64,000 nt of DNA from CAWBOY01 sp963790585 (GCA_963790585.1 CAWBOY010000004.1:930001-994000), one strand, 5' to 3'. Shown: positions 18,457 through 29,048, counted from the first letter of the stretch. Notes: generated by a model not told the origin, from the sequence alone. A program made the numbers and translations.

Positions 18457-20020
18457 ATGGCGACAACACGCACCCGCAAACGCTCCTCTTCTCGACGTCC
18501 GGAGACTTCTCTTGGTAAGCCTCGCGGCGTACTTCATCCTCGTGTCCAGCAGGTAGGGCCCGGGCACTTCGGCATCGTCTGCTTTGATTGCGCCAAGGCT
18601 CGGTCCAAATTTCTTCTCGCCGATTTCTATGGCCGCGTCCTTATCCCGCCCACCACCGTCGCCCATGCTCGGCCTGACCTCGACGCCGCCGTCGCTCAGG
18701 TCCGCGCCGCCTTCACCGCTCACCAGCTCGCCGACGGACTCATCGCCATCGAACGGACCGGACGCTATCACCGCATCGTGCAACGCTCCTTTGCCGCCGC
18801 CGGTTTTGAAACACGCATCCTCCATCCCTTCGTCACCAAGCAATATCGCCAGCCCGTCGATCCCGGCAACAAGACCGATGACACCGACCTGTCAGCCATT
18901 CACCGAGCTACCGTCACCGGCTGCGCGCTCCTGGAAGCCACTCGTGACGAAGCCTGGACCTCACTGCTTTTGCTCATCCGCCAACGCCGCGATCTCGTCC
19001 GCAAAGGCGCTGCCCTCAACTGCCAAATCCGTGATCATCTCGAAGCCTCCCTGCCTGGCTTCGCCGCCTGCTTTGATGATCTTTGGGAGAGCCCGATTCC
19101 CTGGCATCTCCTCCAACATTTTCCCGGTGCCGAACTACTTCAACAAGCAGGACTGACAACCATATGTCAGTCGCTACGCCAAGCCAGCATTCGCTTCCAA
19201 CAACGCACCGTGCAGGCCATCCTCGATTGGGCTGTCCAGGCCGCGCCCGGCGATGTCGCCGCCGATCTCCATCGCCGCATCGCCTTGGACTACTACCTCG
19301 ATCGACGCCAAAAATCCCAGGAAATACGGGCTCTCGAACGCGACATCGCCTCCCGGTTAGTGCAGACACCCTACATCCTGTTGCTGTCCTTCCCGGGCAT
19401 CAATGTCGTCAGTGCCGCCGACTTCGCAGGTGAAATGGGACCCATCGAACACTACGCCAATGCCAAAGCCATCACCGGACGAGCCGGCCTGAAACCATCG
19501 CGTTATCAGAGCGACCAGGTCGATAAAGCCAATGGCCCGCTGGTGCGTAACTGCAACCGTTCACTCCGTGCCGCCATCCTTGGCATTGCCGACAACTTGA
19601 TCGGGTGCAACCACCATTTCCGGGCATTGGCAGCTCAATGGAGGTCGCAGGGAAAAGATCCGCGGCCATACCCGCGTCAAGGTGGCCTTGCGGTTCTGTC
19701 GCATCGCCTTCCAGATGGTGGCTGGCCGACAAGTGTTTCGCCACCCAAGCATCCAGGGCCGTCATTACATCCTCGACAAACTGACGGCCTTTCACCGCGA
19801 CCACGACACCGGCATGGTCGCGGTGCTACGAGACCTACAAGCCGCCATCGGGCAGGTTCCGGTACACGAACATGCAGCCGAAGCCAGGCCGCTGGCCGAG
19901 GAACTGCAAAGGATCCAAGACGGTCATCGGCGTGGTCCTCAACCGCTTGGGGACATCCTGCCGGTCGTGTTGGCACGCCTGGGGATCGGCGTGATACAAT
20001 CGGAAGAGTCAGGGGAGTAG
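18457..20020 (+). pseudogene. IS110-family transposase with a frameshift
   Basis: The N-terminal DEDD domain is complete: FGIVCFDCAKARSKFLLADF with the first Asp, IAIERTGRYHRIV with Glu, and NKTDDTDLSAIHRA with the last two Asp. The C-terminal domain has FPGINVVSAADFAGEMG and GLKPSRYQSDQ. At about 19660-19670 the frame shifts; the correct continuation is HTRVKVALRFCRIAFQMVAG to the stop at 20020, about 520 residues in all. IS110 elements encode a recombinase guided by an RNA from the element's flanks and lack terminal inverted repeats, so ends were not located. Probably inactive unless the shift is an assembly error. Confidence 0.85.
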
Positions 20021-20581
20021 GCCTCAGCTGAACCAGGTCCACGAACCGAGAACGCCTATTGTCACCAAGGGGCGAACCCTTCCAAAAGCATGGCGCTCTC
20101 TCGGATCACCAACGCCTGATACGGCACCGTGGGGTTGCTCCCCTGATATACCAGTATGGCGATAAGGTGATCACACCAACGAGAGAGGCAGGCTCGTGGC
20201 TCCGAGTAAGCTACTCCATAACTCTCTTGTGAAGCCGTAACAGACGGTGGCGTACTCCGTCCGTAAATTCCGGGTCGTCTCATTGGGGTATGGCACTCTT
20301 TTTGGCCACTTTTTTCTCATAATTGGTGGGTACGGGGCGTTGAGGGCGAAACGAGACATGGTCGAATTCGACTTTGGCGAAAGATAGATGCGCCGCTAAT
20401 ATGCCTGGCGTCTGGACTAGCAGGGGCCACGCTAGCCCACCGCTGGAAAGTCAGCCGGTTCAGTGCGGTGGCAGAGTCGCGAACTCCGATCGGTTCCCAC
20501 TCTTGGTCCGCTCGTCCCACACCTGCGTCCGCCTTCGTGTCCTACCGGGGCGAGTAGACTGAAGGCGGCGAGACGCCGCCG
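20021..20581. other. Gene-free interval after the IS110 transposase
   Basis: Likely contains the 3' flank of the IS110 element. It includes TTCTCATAATTG at 20314-20325, the same motif as in the recombinase-module tails, and a short copy of the ACATGGTCGAATT repeat at about 20350-20372. No gene seen. Confidence 0.45.
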
Positions 20582-20782
20582 TTATGGGAGTGCCGTTGGC
20601 CGGACGGGAAGGTTCTTCAACAGGTCGTTGCGATCGAAGGCGAGCTCCGCCCTTAAAATGGGGACGGAGTGGGGCGCGTCGATCGCTATTCGTACCCGAT
20701 TGCGTGACATACCAACAACAGTAAGCGTGATATTGTCTCCGACGATGATTTCCTCTCCGGCCTTCCGGGTTAGAACAAGCAT
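20582..20782 (-). CDS. csrA: Carbon storage regulator CsrA
   Basis: 66 residues beginning MLVLTRKAGEEIIVGDNITL, the CsrA signature, with VVGMSRNRVRIAIDAP following. The start is preceded by a strong ribosome site (AAGGAGGG). CsrA is a dimeric RNA-binding protein that blocks or activates translation at GGA motifs; its own leader contains GGAGGG, so autoregulation is possible. It is divergent from the LysR gene with 143 bp between the starts. No clear CsrB-like RNA nearby. Confidence 0.95.
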   Translation of the reverse strand: MLVLTRKAGEEIIVGDNITLTVVGMSRNRVRIAIDAPHSVPILRAELAFDRNDLLKNLPVRPTALP

Positions 20783-20896
20783 AACTACCCTCCTTGTATT
20801 GGGACATGGGACGGCAACAGTCGTCTCCCCCGTTCTTGACGGACGTAGCTTACGCAGCTACGATTGATCGGTCCAATTCTTCTTTCTGATTAAGAT

Positions 20897-20913
20897 GATA
20901 GATGGCATCTATC
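20897..20913. promoter_or_regulatory. Palindrome in the csrA-lysR intergenic region
   Basis: GATAGATG and CATCTATC form a perfect 8-bp inverted repeat around one base, 13 bp before the LysR start codon chosen here. A possible autoregulatory operator; it lies too close to the start to be a standard activation site. Confidence 0.4.
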
Positions 20914-20925
20914 AATGAGGACGCG

Positions 20926-21828
20926 ATGGAACTGCGCCACTTACGCTACTTCCTGGCCGTGGCGGACACGATGCATTTCAGGCATGCCGCAGAGCACCTG
21001 CACGTTTCGCAGCCGACCCTGTCCCATCAAATTCAGCAACTTGAGAAAGAGCTTGGCACACCTCTATTTGACCGCATCGGCAAGCGGGTACATCTGACCG
21101 TTGCGGGAGAAATCTATCGCAGCCACGTACAGCGCATCTTTCTCGAACTAGATGAAGCGCAGGTTGCCGTGAATGACCTGGATGGAATGAAGCGGGGCAA
21201 ATTATATGTTGGCGCTGTTCAGACTCTGAACACCTACTTAATCCCACCGATTATCAACCGATTCACTACGTCACACCCGGGAGTCTTCCTCAGCGTCGAG
21301 GAACTTACCGCTCATCAAATCGAGGAAGATATACAACGTGGACGACTTAAGCTGGGCATTTCTTTTGTCCCGCCGTCGACACGCGAGATCGATAGCGAGT
21401 CGCTATTCGAAGAGGAGCTTGTCCTGATCGTATCCTCGCGCCACAGGTTAGCGAGACGGTTGTTTTTGGAAATGAAGGAACTGGATGCGGAGCCTCTGAT
21501 CCTGTTGCCAACTGCTTATTATCCACGACAGATGATCGATGAAAAGACGAAAGAAATGGGAATCTTTCTGCAAGTGGCCGTGGAGATGAATTCCATCGAA
21601 GGAATTTTGGCGGCCATCCGGAACGGCGATGGAGCGACGGTCTTGCCCGCTCTCGCACTGACGGCCCAAAAAAAATCCGCATTACGTGCTATTCCTTTGA
21701 GAGAACCCACGCCGCGACGCAGCGTGGGGCTTTTGTGGAGGCGAGACGGTTACTGTTGTAAGGCGACCCGGGCATTTATGGAATATGCCCAGGTGGTCGT
21801 CAAGGAGCACGCAGCTCACGAGAGATGA
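20926..21828 (+). CDS. LysR-family transcriptional regulator
   Basis: 300 residues from the ATG at 20926, which has GAGG upstream; an ATG at 20902 lies inside the palindrome and adds eight residues not typical of the family. Winged HTH: MELRHLRYFLAVADTMHFRH, then VSQPTLSHQIQQLEKELGTPLFDR split across the recognition helix. The substrate-binding domain runs from about residue 90 (GKLYVGAVQTLNTYLIPPII). The sequence resembles the CynR/CbbR-type branch. The ligand and targets are not visible; no metabolic operon is next to it, and csrA is the divergent neighbour. Confidence 0.93.
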   Translation: MELRHLRYFLAVADTMHFRHAAEHLHVSQPTLSHQIQQLEKELGTPLFDRIGKRVHLTVAGEIYRSHVQRIFLELDEAQVAVNDLDGMKRGKLYVGAVQTLNTYLIPPIINRFTTSHPGVFLSVEELTAHQIEEDIQRGRLKLGISFVPPSTREIDSESLFEEELVLIVSSRHRLARRLFLEMKELDAEPLILLPTAYYPRQMIDEKTKEMGIFLQVAVEMNSIEGILAAIRNGDGATVLPALALTAQKKSALRAIPLREPTPRRSVGLLWRRDGYCCKATRAFMEYAQVVVKEHAAHER

Positions 21829-21831
21829 GTT

Positions 21832-21891
21832 GCCGCGATTCGCGATGCCGCACGATTACAGGCGCGGCGAAAACGAGACATGGTCGAATTT
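21832..21891. repeat. Partial copy of the 110-bp dispersed repeat (family A)
   Basis: Matches the right half of the repeats at 26423, 28063, 28782 and 31269: GCCGCGATTCGCGATGCCG through ACGAGACATGGTCGAATTT. The rest of 21892-22223 shows no gene. Confidence 0.7.
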
Positions 21892-22223
21892 ACAAACGGC
21901 CGTGAGCCAGGCGGCGATGGACACCGTGAATATGCCAGACGGATCGCCGCGAGATTACGCCACCGCCGCTCCCGACACCCAGGGGGAGTGGGAAAGCATT
22001 ACGAGGGATCGGCGCGGCTTCCTGGTGCGATATACGTAACGTGGCTTCCTTGCGACGGTGCTGGACCTCCTCGTGAACTACTCCCACGGATCCAGATCCC
22101 CATTTGCCGTCGATGCACCATTCCTTGACCGAATTGTAGCTGGCCTCGAATGACAATGCCTCGTCAGTAACGAAGCACGCAGGTGTCGAGTGTTGTGTTC
22201 ATGCGGCGACCCCAAAAAAGGAG

Positions 22224-23619
22224 CTATGCGAGTACCGAAATAATTGGGCCAGAACCGTCCTCCACCAACCGAACCGGTCGGCCCTGGACGGTTACTTCCA
22301 TTTTCTTGTGATCCAGGCCCAATTGCCGCAGGATGGTGGCGTGCAGGTCACTGTAGTAGTGCGGATCCTGAACCGCCTTGTAGCCCACGTCATCGGTGGA
22401 GCCGTGGACCGTGCCGCCCTTCACGCCGCCGCCGGCCAACCATGAGGTATAACCGCGTGGATTGTGATCGCGGCCGGTGGTGTTTTGCGACCAAGGCGTT
22501 CGACCAAACTCACTTGTCCAGACCACGAGTGTCTGATCGAGCATTCCCCGTTGCTTCAGGTCAGACAGCAAGCCTGCGATCGGTTGATCGGTCGCGCGGC
22601 ACAGCGGGGCATGGGAACTGATGTCCCCGTGCGCAGTCCCACCCGCCATTGCCGCCGCCGGCATGACAGATCTGAATGAACCGAACACCTTGCTCGGCGA
22701 GTCGCCGGGCCAGCAGGAGTTGGCGGCCGAAGTCGTCCGTCTCTTTCTGGCCAATGCCGTACATCGCCATCACCTTGTCGGACTCGTTCGAAAAATCTAC
22801 GAGTTGTGGTGCGGCGAGTTGCATTCGACCGGCCAACTCGTATGCCTTGGCCCGTGCCGAAATGTCGGTATTGATGGCGTATTGGTTTCGGAACTCCCGG
22901 TTCAGATCGAGCAGCGCCTGCATCTGTCGCTCGCGCTCAGCCTCGCTAGTGCCAGCGGGCGCCTTGAGGTTCGGGATCGGCGTCGCACCTGGCTGAAATG
23001 GCGTGGCCGCCTCGGTCGCGCCGAGGTAACCCCCTGTGAGTTGCACGGGTGAAGACGGCCGGCCTATGTTCACGAATGTCGGCAGATTCTTGTTGGCGGT
23101 CCCCAGGGCGTAGGAGACCCAACTACCCAAAGTCGGATGATCGATCTGCCGACCGCGATGGCCCGTGCAGGTTTCGATGACGGCGGGAAAGTGATTGACC
23201 TCATTGCACCACATCGAGCGCACGATCGCGATATCGTCGATCATGCTCCCCACGTGCGGGAACCAGTCGGAGACCGGGATCCCCGACTTGCCGTACCGCG
23301 TGAATTTGCGTTTGCAAGGGATGACGGGCCGCTTCATTTCCGCGCGGTTGTCGCCGAATCCCACCGCGTCGATGAGTTTGCCGGCCCATTTATTGTCTTT
23401 GGGGTCGAACGTGTCGATGTGGCTGACGCCGCCGCACATGAAGAGGAAGATGACCGATTTGGCCTTCGGCGGGAAGTGCGGTCCGACATCGTTGTTGCGT
23501 GCCTCCGCGCCTTCTGCCCAGAGCGCGCCCATAGCCATGCCAACAAAGCCGCCGCTCGCCCCATGCAGCAACTGCCGCCGGGAGAATCGCCCGCATGGAT
23601 CCATGCTATCGTTCGACAT
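22224..23619 (-). pseudogene. DUF1501 protein with Tat signal, one frameshift
   Basis: Start ATG 23619. The twin-arginine leader is SRRQLLHGASGGFVGMAMGA. The DUF1501 domain follows: KSVIFLFMCGGVSHIDTFDP, GHRGRQIDHPTLGSWVSYAL, and RFIQICHAGGGNGGWD. A single extra base at about 22635 breaks the frame; beyond it the family motifs continue (HAPLCRATDQPIAGLLSDL, TSEFGRTPWSQN, HNPRGYTSWLAGGGVKGG) to the stop at 22224. Repaired length about 465 residues. DUF1501 proteins resemble the alkaline-phosphatase/sulfatase fold and are found beside DUF1549/DUF1553 proteins in planctomycetes; the function is not firmly known. Located right after the DUF1553 gene, same strand, three bases apart. Confidence 0.9.
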
Positions 23620-23622
23620 CCG

Positions 23623-26218
23623 TTACCTCACATAGATGAACTCGTCGAGATTGAACAGAAGCCACGCCAGGCCCTTCAACTTCTTGGGGTCGTTATCCAG
23701 GAACGCAAGCACCCGCTCGCGTTCCGCCGATGATGGGACGCGCGCAAGTGCAATCCGGTATCCGAGATCGACAGCCGTTTTCAGATCGCCTTTCGATTCC
23801 TTGATGAGGCGCACCGCGAACGCCGATGTCGCGCGTTCGACTTCGGCGCTGTTCATCATGAACAGGCCCTGCGATGCCGTCACCGTTTGGGTTCGTTGTG
23901 GGCAGGGGACGCGTCCATCGTCCACATCGAACGCCTGGAGGAAATTCGGCAAGAGTTCCTGGCTGGTCGAATAGCCGCGGGTCATGTAAGCCGCCCGGCG
24001 GTAGGATTGTGCCGATACTCCATCCGGACGCGCAGCATTCCCGCGACCGGTTGATGCTGCCACGGTGAAGGAGGGACCACCCACGGCAAGGTCCAGGCTG
24101 CCTGCAGCGGCGAACATCGAATCCCAAATCGGCTCGGCCTCCAGCCGCTGGAGTCGGAAGTGCCACAGACTGGAATTGGTCGGGTCGGCTTTTATGTTGG
24201 CCGCCGCCAGTCGTCGGTCCACCTCGGACGCGAGTTGATAAGTGTCGGACGTGACGATCAGCCTATGGATCGCCTTCATGCTGAACTTCTGCCGGACGAG
24301 TTCGGACGCCAGCCAGTCGAGCAACTTCGGATCGGACGGAACGCCGCCGAGCTTGCCGAAATCGCTCGCCGACTTTTGCAAACCCTCGCCGAAGTGCCAC
24401 TGCCAGATCCGATTGACGGCGACCCGGGCAAACAACGGGTTCTGTGGCGCGGTCAGCCAATCGGAAAACGCCTCGGTACGACCCTCGCGAAAGTCAGGCT
24501 TTGGTGGCGCGAAGGGCCAGCGTGGTTCGACTTCCTGGTTCAGCTCCGGCCGCTCCGGATCGCCACTCGTCAGGATGTAGCTCTTCTCGGTTTCCTTCTT
24601 GGGATCCGCTTCGACCGTCCAGAACGTCGGCAGCGTGCCGCGCCGGTTGTTGGTTCCCGATGCGGCCTGCGTCAGTTGTCGCTGAAGCTCCTGATACTTC
24701 TTGCGGTCCGCATCCGGCATCACTTCCGTGATTTTACCGGCATCGATCCGCAGGATAGGGAAGTAATCGTCAGCAACTTTCTGCTCCGCGGCCGTGCGAT
24801 CGCGTTCGGGCTTGAGGATTATTGCACGCACATCGTTAGGCAGCATCGCCACGCGGTCGTCGTACAGCTTCTTCTTAAAGGGCCCGACAAGTGTGTCGAT
24901 CGAGGCTTGGATGGGTGCCCGTCTGTCTGCGATTTCCTGGGTGGCTTTTCCACTAGCCCAGAGTTCGGCAGGCGTTGCCAGGGTGATCTTGCGGGGGACG
25001 AGGGGGTCGAAGAGCGCCTTCATCGCGTAGAAGTCGCGCTGCGTGATGGGGTCGAACATGTGGTCGTGGCACTTGGCACAACCGACCGTCAGACCCATGA
25101 AGGCGGTCGAGACCGTCTCGACAGCGCTGAGTGCCAACTCACCATCCCCCTTGCTGCCATCGCGAACGACGGCCCCGCGCCAGGAACCCCAGCGCGAACA
25201 GATCGTCCGGCCGCGGTTCGGCCTTCGAGCGGTTGCCGGTCGCCGACATTTGGGTACGCTCCGCGTCGCGATACCCGGTCAACTGTGTCCGTACGAACTG
25301 GTCATACGGTAGATCATCGTTGAGCGCGTTGATAACCCATTCGCGCCAGAGATAAATTCCCGGTGCCGCGATCATCCGCTCGTCGGCATCCGCATACCGC
25401 ATGACGTCGAGCCAGCGTCGCGCATCGCGCACGCCGTGCTGTTCGCTCGCCAGCAGTCGATCGACGACCCGTTCGTAAGACCCGGGAGTCGCATCGTTGA
25501 GAAACGCCTCCTGCTCGGCGGGCGTCGGCGGGATGCCGATCAGATCGAGATAAACCCGCCGCAGCAAGGCGGGACGGTCCACCCGGCCGACCGGTGTGAG
25601 GCCCCGGGACTGATAACCTGCGGCAACAAATGCATCGATCGGATTGGCGGATTTGGTGACCCCCGTGGGTACATCCGGCTGTTCGACCGGCTTCATCGCC
25701 CACCAGGCCCGGCCTGCTTCTTCGGCACTCAGTGGCTTGGTCACCGCGCCAGCCCTGGCTGGGCCGTCGCGTGGATCGGGCGCACCCAACTTCACCCACT
25801 GCTCGAACTTTTCAATCTGTTCGGCACTGAGTTTCTTCTTCGGCGGCATTTGGAGGCTGGGATCGGCCCAGCGGAGCGCCGCGATCAAACGGCTCTTGTC
25901 CGGCTGGCCCGCCACGATGATAGGTCCGCCTTCACCTCCCTTAGCGACGCCGCGACGCGTGTCGAGCAACAGCTGCCCTCGAACCTTGATCGCCTTAGTC
26001 GAGTGGCAGGAAAAACAGTGCTCGACGAGGATGGGCTGGATTTGCTTCTCGAAGAATTTGATCCCCTCGGGATCGTTCGCCACGACTGGTGTTTGCTTCG
26101 TCGCAGGCGGACCCGCTTGACCTACGGCAGGAATGGCCGAAAGGAAGAGGGATAAGATAAGGATCACAAGGAGCACGGGAGACGGCATACCTGGGTTGCG
26201 GGGCAGAGTCGCGTCCAT
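23623..26218 (-). pseudogene. PSCyt1-DUF1549-DUF1553 protein, one frameshift
   Basis: Start near 26218 (MDATL) is tentative; a hydrophobic signal follows (PVLLVILILSLFLSAIPAVG). A cytochrome-like PSCyt1 domain has the haem motif CFSCH in VEHCFSCHSTKAIKVRG. DUF1549 begins at AAGYQSRGLTPVGRVDRPAL and contains a second CxxCH (CAKCHDH). DUF1553 includes PQNPLFARVAVNRIWQWHFG and ends SSAERERVLAFLDNDPKK. The frame is broken once in the GGGG run at about 25174; adding one G joins FLARG to AVVRDGSKGDGELALSAVET. Repaired length about 865 residues. It is the upstream partner of the DUF1501 gene, a common planctomycete pair acting outside the cytoplasm. Confidence 0.9.
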
Positions 26219-26422
26219 GTCCTTCAGGATTTCGGACCTATTGAGTGGTTGTTGCGTCAAGGGAGACCTTCCTCTTCGAGGTTGCACTTTCTTGGCTGTG
26301 CCGTCTTGTAGCCAAGTAGCGAACTGATTCTGTGCTTCCAGCTCGACGTTCTTCCACACCGGGGCATTGCAAGAGGCGATAGCGGCGCACCGAGAGGCCC
26401 CGACCCCGTCACGGCCACCTCG

Positions 26423-26640
26423 CCCTATTCTCGCTCCCGATCTCGGGAATATCAAGACGCTCGTCCGCATCGTTGACGCAATTCGCGATGACGCACGATT
26501 GCAGTCGCGGCGAAAAGGAGGACATGGTCGAATTTGCTCGTCACGGACCTCTTCGCATGACATTTTGTTCGCATTTCACGGTGGCATAAGCGTGCGCATG
26601 CGCCGACACTGTCAGCCGCTCTGATCGTCGTCATCACGAT
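26423..26640. repeat. Dispersed repeat family A, long copy 1
   Basis: A ~110-bp core (TATTCTCGCTCCCGATCTCG to GACATGGTCGAATTT at 26535) plus a ~100-bp extension shared only with the copy at 28782. The remaining part of the 26219-26775 interval shows nothing else. Any reading frame through the core encodes an artefactual RIASTMRTSVLIFPR peptide; it should not be used to extend the DUF1553 gene. Confidence 0.8.
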
Positions 26641-26775
26641 GACGGATCTTGACTTTCATCGTTACATCTGCGGGGCTTTGTTCGCCGCAGCTCGCTCCGA
26701 TTACTCGCCTCCGTCCGCCTCTTCGTCGGGGCGGGTCTGCAAGCAGAAAGCCAGCAGATCAGGTCGGCGGGCGAG

Positions 26776-27243
26776 TTATTGCCGAATTGCTTCCGCGACC
26801 TTGTGGCCCTCGGCGATCTCGGCATCCAGCGATCGGCCGGCCTTGGACAGGATTGCGCGCCACTCTGCCTCCGCCTTGGGGTCAGTCTCGCAGTGCAGGA
26901 ATGGCGGTTGGCCATCGGCAATCAACGCGAGCAAACCGGCAATGGCCTCCTTGTCGTGCGGGTCGTCTGCCTCCAGTAAGTTGTAGAGGGACGGGATGGC
27001 AGTCGGAGTCGCCGAGTAAACATTGCCTTGATGCCAGATGGTCTGGTGCAGCAATTCGTATGCAAAGTTGCGGTGATCGGGGTTGCCCGAGACGGCCGCG
27101 CAGAGCAGAGCCGGTATGTCGGTGGCTGGTCCGTAGGCATCGCTCACCCCGGACCAGTCCACCTCGTCCACACCCGCGAGGGCGAGAATGGGTGGTGCGG
27201 AATCGGGCGAGCGATACTCGGCAATCAGGTCGTCCACGGTCAT
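26776..27243 (-). CDS. Hypothetical protein, HEAT-like helical
   Basis: 155 residues from ATG 27243, which follows GGAGGG. Sequence is alpha-helical and HEAT-like (ATDIPALLCAAVSGNPDHRN, FAYELLHQTIWHQG, AIPSLYNLLEADDPHDKE). The stop TAA comes after AEAIRQ, but the same frame stays open for 28 more codons (LARRPDLLAFCLQTRPDEEA), so the natural end may have been further and the stop acquired. First member of the run of small minus-strand genes separated by repeats. Function unknown; such proteins often bind other proteins. Confidence 0.7.
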   Translation of the reverse strand: MTVDDLIAEYRSPDSAPPILALAGVDEVDWSGVSDAYGPATDIPALLCAAVSGNPDHRNFAYELLHQTIWHQGNVYSATPTAIPSLYNLLEADDPHDKEAIAGLLALIADGQPPFLHCETDPKAEAEWRAILSKAGRSLDAEIAEGHKVAEAIRQ

Positions 27244-27301
27244 CGCGCCCTCCACCTCTGCCGGCGATCGACCAAGTTCAGATGCCGGGCCGCCTGGAAA
27301 A

Positions 27302-27347
27302 ACGTCATGCCGCGCGAAACCGAAATGGCGGCCCGGTCAGGTGCAGT
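27302..27347. repeat. Cassette-boundary repeat family B, copy 1
   Basis: Shares GTCATGCCGCGCGAAACC and ATGGCGGCCCGGTCAG with the copies at 32281 and 32903. It lies between the stop of the HEAT gene (27370) and the start of the next gene (27243), both on the minus strand. Confidence 0.75.
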
Positions 27348-27369
27348 GTCTGCCTTGGTCCCGCCATGT

Positions 27370-27948
27370 TTAATCGCAAAGAATCTTCAACCATTTCAAC
27401 GTGTCGGCAACATTTTCTCGCACCACTGGATCCGTATCATCGCGTGCCTTGAGTAGGCTCGGCTCAGCCTTCTTTCCGATGACGAGGATTGCGCCGCTTA
27501 CCCACCGGTGTATACTGCGATCCTTGTCTCGAAACAGCTCAATTAGTGCGGGAACCGCTGCCGGGTCGTAGCCTTCGAAGGCAACTGCAGCATAGCACCG
27601 CACAGTCTCGTCCTTCACCCGAAACGCATCGACAAGCACAGGAAAGGCGAGTTTGGTTTCAGGGTCGATCTTTTGCAATGCAGAAGCCCCGTATATGCGA
27701 ACCAGAGGATTTTTATCCTTCAGAATCTCCGTAATTGCAGGTACGGCGGCTTTCGCCTTCGCCCCTTCAAGCCCCAAGGATTCAAGGGCCTGCCGACGAA
27801 CAAGGTCATTCTTGTCTTTCAGTTTCTCGATCAGACCTGGAATATCTGCTGCCTTTCTTGTTTTCGTGTCCTGGGCGTGAACCGCCAACGCGGTCGATAG
27901 ACAAAAGATTAGGCCAAGTCCGATTGAGAGTTCAAGGGATTTGGCCAT
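27370..27948 (-). CDS. Secreted HEAT-repeat protein
   Basis: 192 residues from ATG 27948, with GAGG at the right distance; upstream sequence in the same frame belongs to repeat family A. A signal peptide is present (LELSIGLGLIFCLSTALAVHAQ). Five HEAT-like repeats follow, for example DIPGLIEKLKDKNDLVRRQA, AVPAITEILKDKNPLVRIYG and AVPALIELFRDKDRSIHRWV. Such solenoids mediate protein-protein contacts; the partner is unknown. It sits between repeats of families A/C upstream and B downstream, as a single-gene cassette with its own ribosome site. Confidence 0.85.
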   Translation of the reverse strand: MAKSLELSIGLGLIFCLSTALAVHAQDTKTRKAADIPGLIEKLKDKNDLVRRQALESLGLEGAKAKAAVPAITEILKDKNPLVRIYGASALQKIDPETKLAFPVLVDAFRVKDETVRCYAAVAFEGYDPAAVPALIELFRDKDRSIHRWVSGAILVIGKKAEPSLLKARDDTDPVVRENVADTLKWLKILCD

Positions 27949-28062
27949 CGCGTTTTCCTCGTGAAAGTAATGAGGCCCAATGGATGAATGCAACCCCCGC
28001 GCAGCGTGTGGCCCTCGACGGTCCGTGAACTTGAGGCAAACCCCCGTGCCACGAGCGCCTTG

Positions 28063-28174
28063 CCCCATCCTCGCTCCCGCCCTCGGGAAGATCAAGATGC
28101 TCGTCCGCATCGTTGACGCGATTCGCGACGCCGCCCGATTGCAGTCGCGGCGAAAATGAGACTGGTCGCATTCG
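28063..28174. repeat. Dispersed repeat family A, copy 2
   Basis: CATCCTCGCTCCCGCCCTCG to GAGACTGGTCGCATT; two differences in the otherwise conserved ACATGGTCGAATT end. Followed on the plus strand by a family C repeat (28240-28290). Confidence 0.75.
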
Positions 28175-28239
28175 GCCGGCAGGCATCCACGCCGACGCCT
28201 GCGGGAGACCCCGGCGCTGGGGGCCATGCGCGATTCAAA

Positions 28240-28290
28240 CGCTATGAACCCGACCTGTCACCGAGAGAGGAAGTTCCTGGGGCGGCGGCG
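28240..28290. repeat. Cassette-boundary repeat family C, copy 1
   Basis: Contains CTGTCACCGAGAGAGGAAGT and TCCTGGGGCGGC; the copy at 31645-31702 has the same order with a few changes. It begins immediately after the stop codon of the zinc-ribbon gene. Confidence 0.7.
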
Positions 28291-28527
28291 TTACTTGGAG
28301 GCGAATTCGGGCTGCGCATACGACTCAAGGAATCCGCAGCCAGAGCAGCGGAAGGTGCCCACAGGAATAGTCTTTTCTGTAGGCACTTTCGTCCCGGTCC
28401 AGGTGGACTTCTCTGGTGCACCCTCGACCCAGCTGCTGACCATGCGCCCTGCCAGGTTAAAATCAACGATGAACCCCTGAACCATTGCACTCTTGCACTT
28501 GGGACATTGAGGTGTTGCCGCGATCAT
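28291..28527 (-). CDS. Small zinc-ribbon protein
   Basis: 78 residues, start ATG 28527. Four cysteines in two pairs (CPKC near the start, CSGCGFLESYA near the end) form a zinc ribbon; between them are VSSWVEGAPEKSTWTG and TEKTIPVGTFRC. This matches a widespread family of small PF20097-like zinc-ribbon proteins of unknown role, sometimes called nucleic-acid-binding. The upstream ribosome site is weak (GAGA). A stand-alone cassette gene between repeat families. Confidence 0.8.
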   Translation of the reverse strand: MIAATPQCPKCKSAMVQGFIVDFNLAGRMVSSWVEGAPEKSTWTGTKVPTEKTIPVGTFRCSGCGFLESYAQPEFASK

Positions 28528-28781
28528 AGTTTAATCTCGAAAAAAAAGTACCGGTCTGTTGTTATCAGCCGCCGAACAACCTAGTTCATGCTCCTTGCAA
28601 GCCCCGCATAACGCCGTGATCCACTCTGCTGGTCCCGCGCATGGGCGTATCGCACAACGACCGATGGGCAGCGAACGATCAATCGCCAAGCCGCTAACCA
28701 GTTTTTATTGTGCGCCTGCGCACAATAACACTTTTCACTTTTCGATGGGCCAGCCCCATCGGACCCTTCTTACACCAATCG

Positions 28782-28993
28782 CCCCATTCTCCCTCCCGCC
28801 TTCGCGAAGGTCAAGCCGCTCGTCCGCATCGTCGACGCGCTTCGCGACGACGCCCGATTGCAGGCGCGGCGAAATCGAGACATGGTCGAATCCGCTCATC
28901 AGGGCCCTCTTCGCACGACCTTATGTTCGCGTTTCCCGGTGGTATGAGCGTGCGTACATGCCGACCCTGTTAGCCGCTCTAATCGCCGTCATG
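28782..28993. repeat. Dispersed repeat family A, long copy 3
   Basis: Core from CCCATTCTCCCTCCCG to ACATGGTCGAATCC (28892), with the ~100-bp extension also present at 26535-26640, ending near CTGTTAGCCGCTCTAATCG. The rest of 28528-29048 has no gene; it includes an inverted repeat TTGTGCGCC/TGCGCACAA at about 28709-28728. Confidence 0.8.
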
Positions 28994-29048
28994 ACTATGA
29001 AGGGTGTTGACATTCAGAGTACGTCAACAGCGCCGCGTTTGGCCAGTA

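Noticed and set aside
24160..25323. Plus-strand frame of 387 codons
   Set aside because: Complete antisense shadow of the DUF1553 gene in GC-rich DNA; composition is Arg/Gly/Pro-rich and not protein-like.
25139..26563. Long N-terminal extension of the DUF1553 gene
   Set aside because: The extra part crosses dispersed repeat family A; the same RIASTMRTSVLIFPR peptide appears wherever that repeat is read, so it is not coding.
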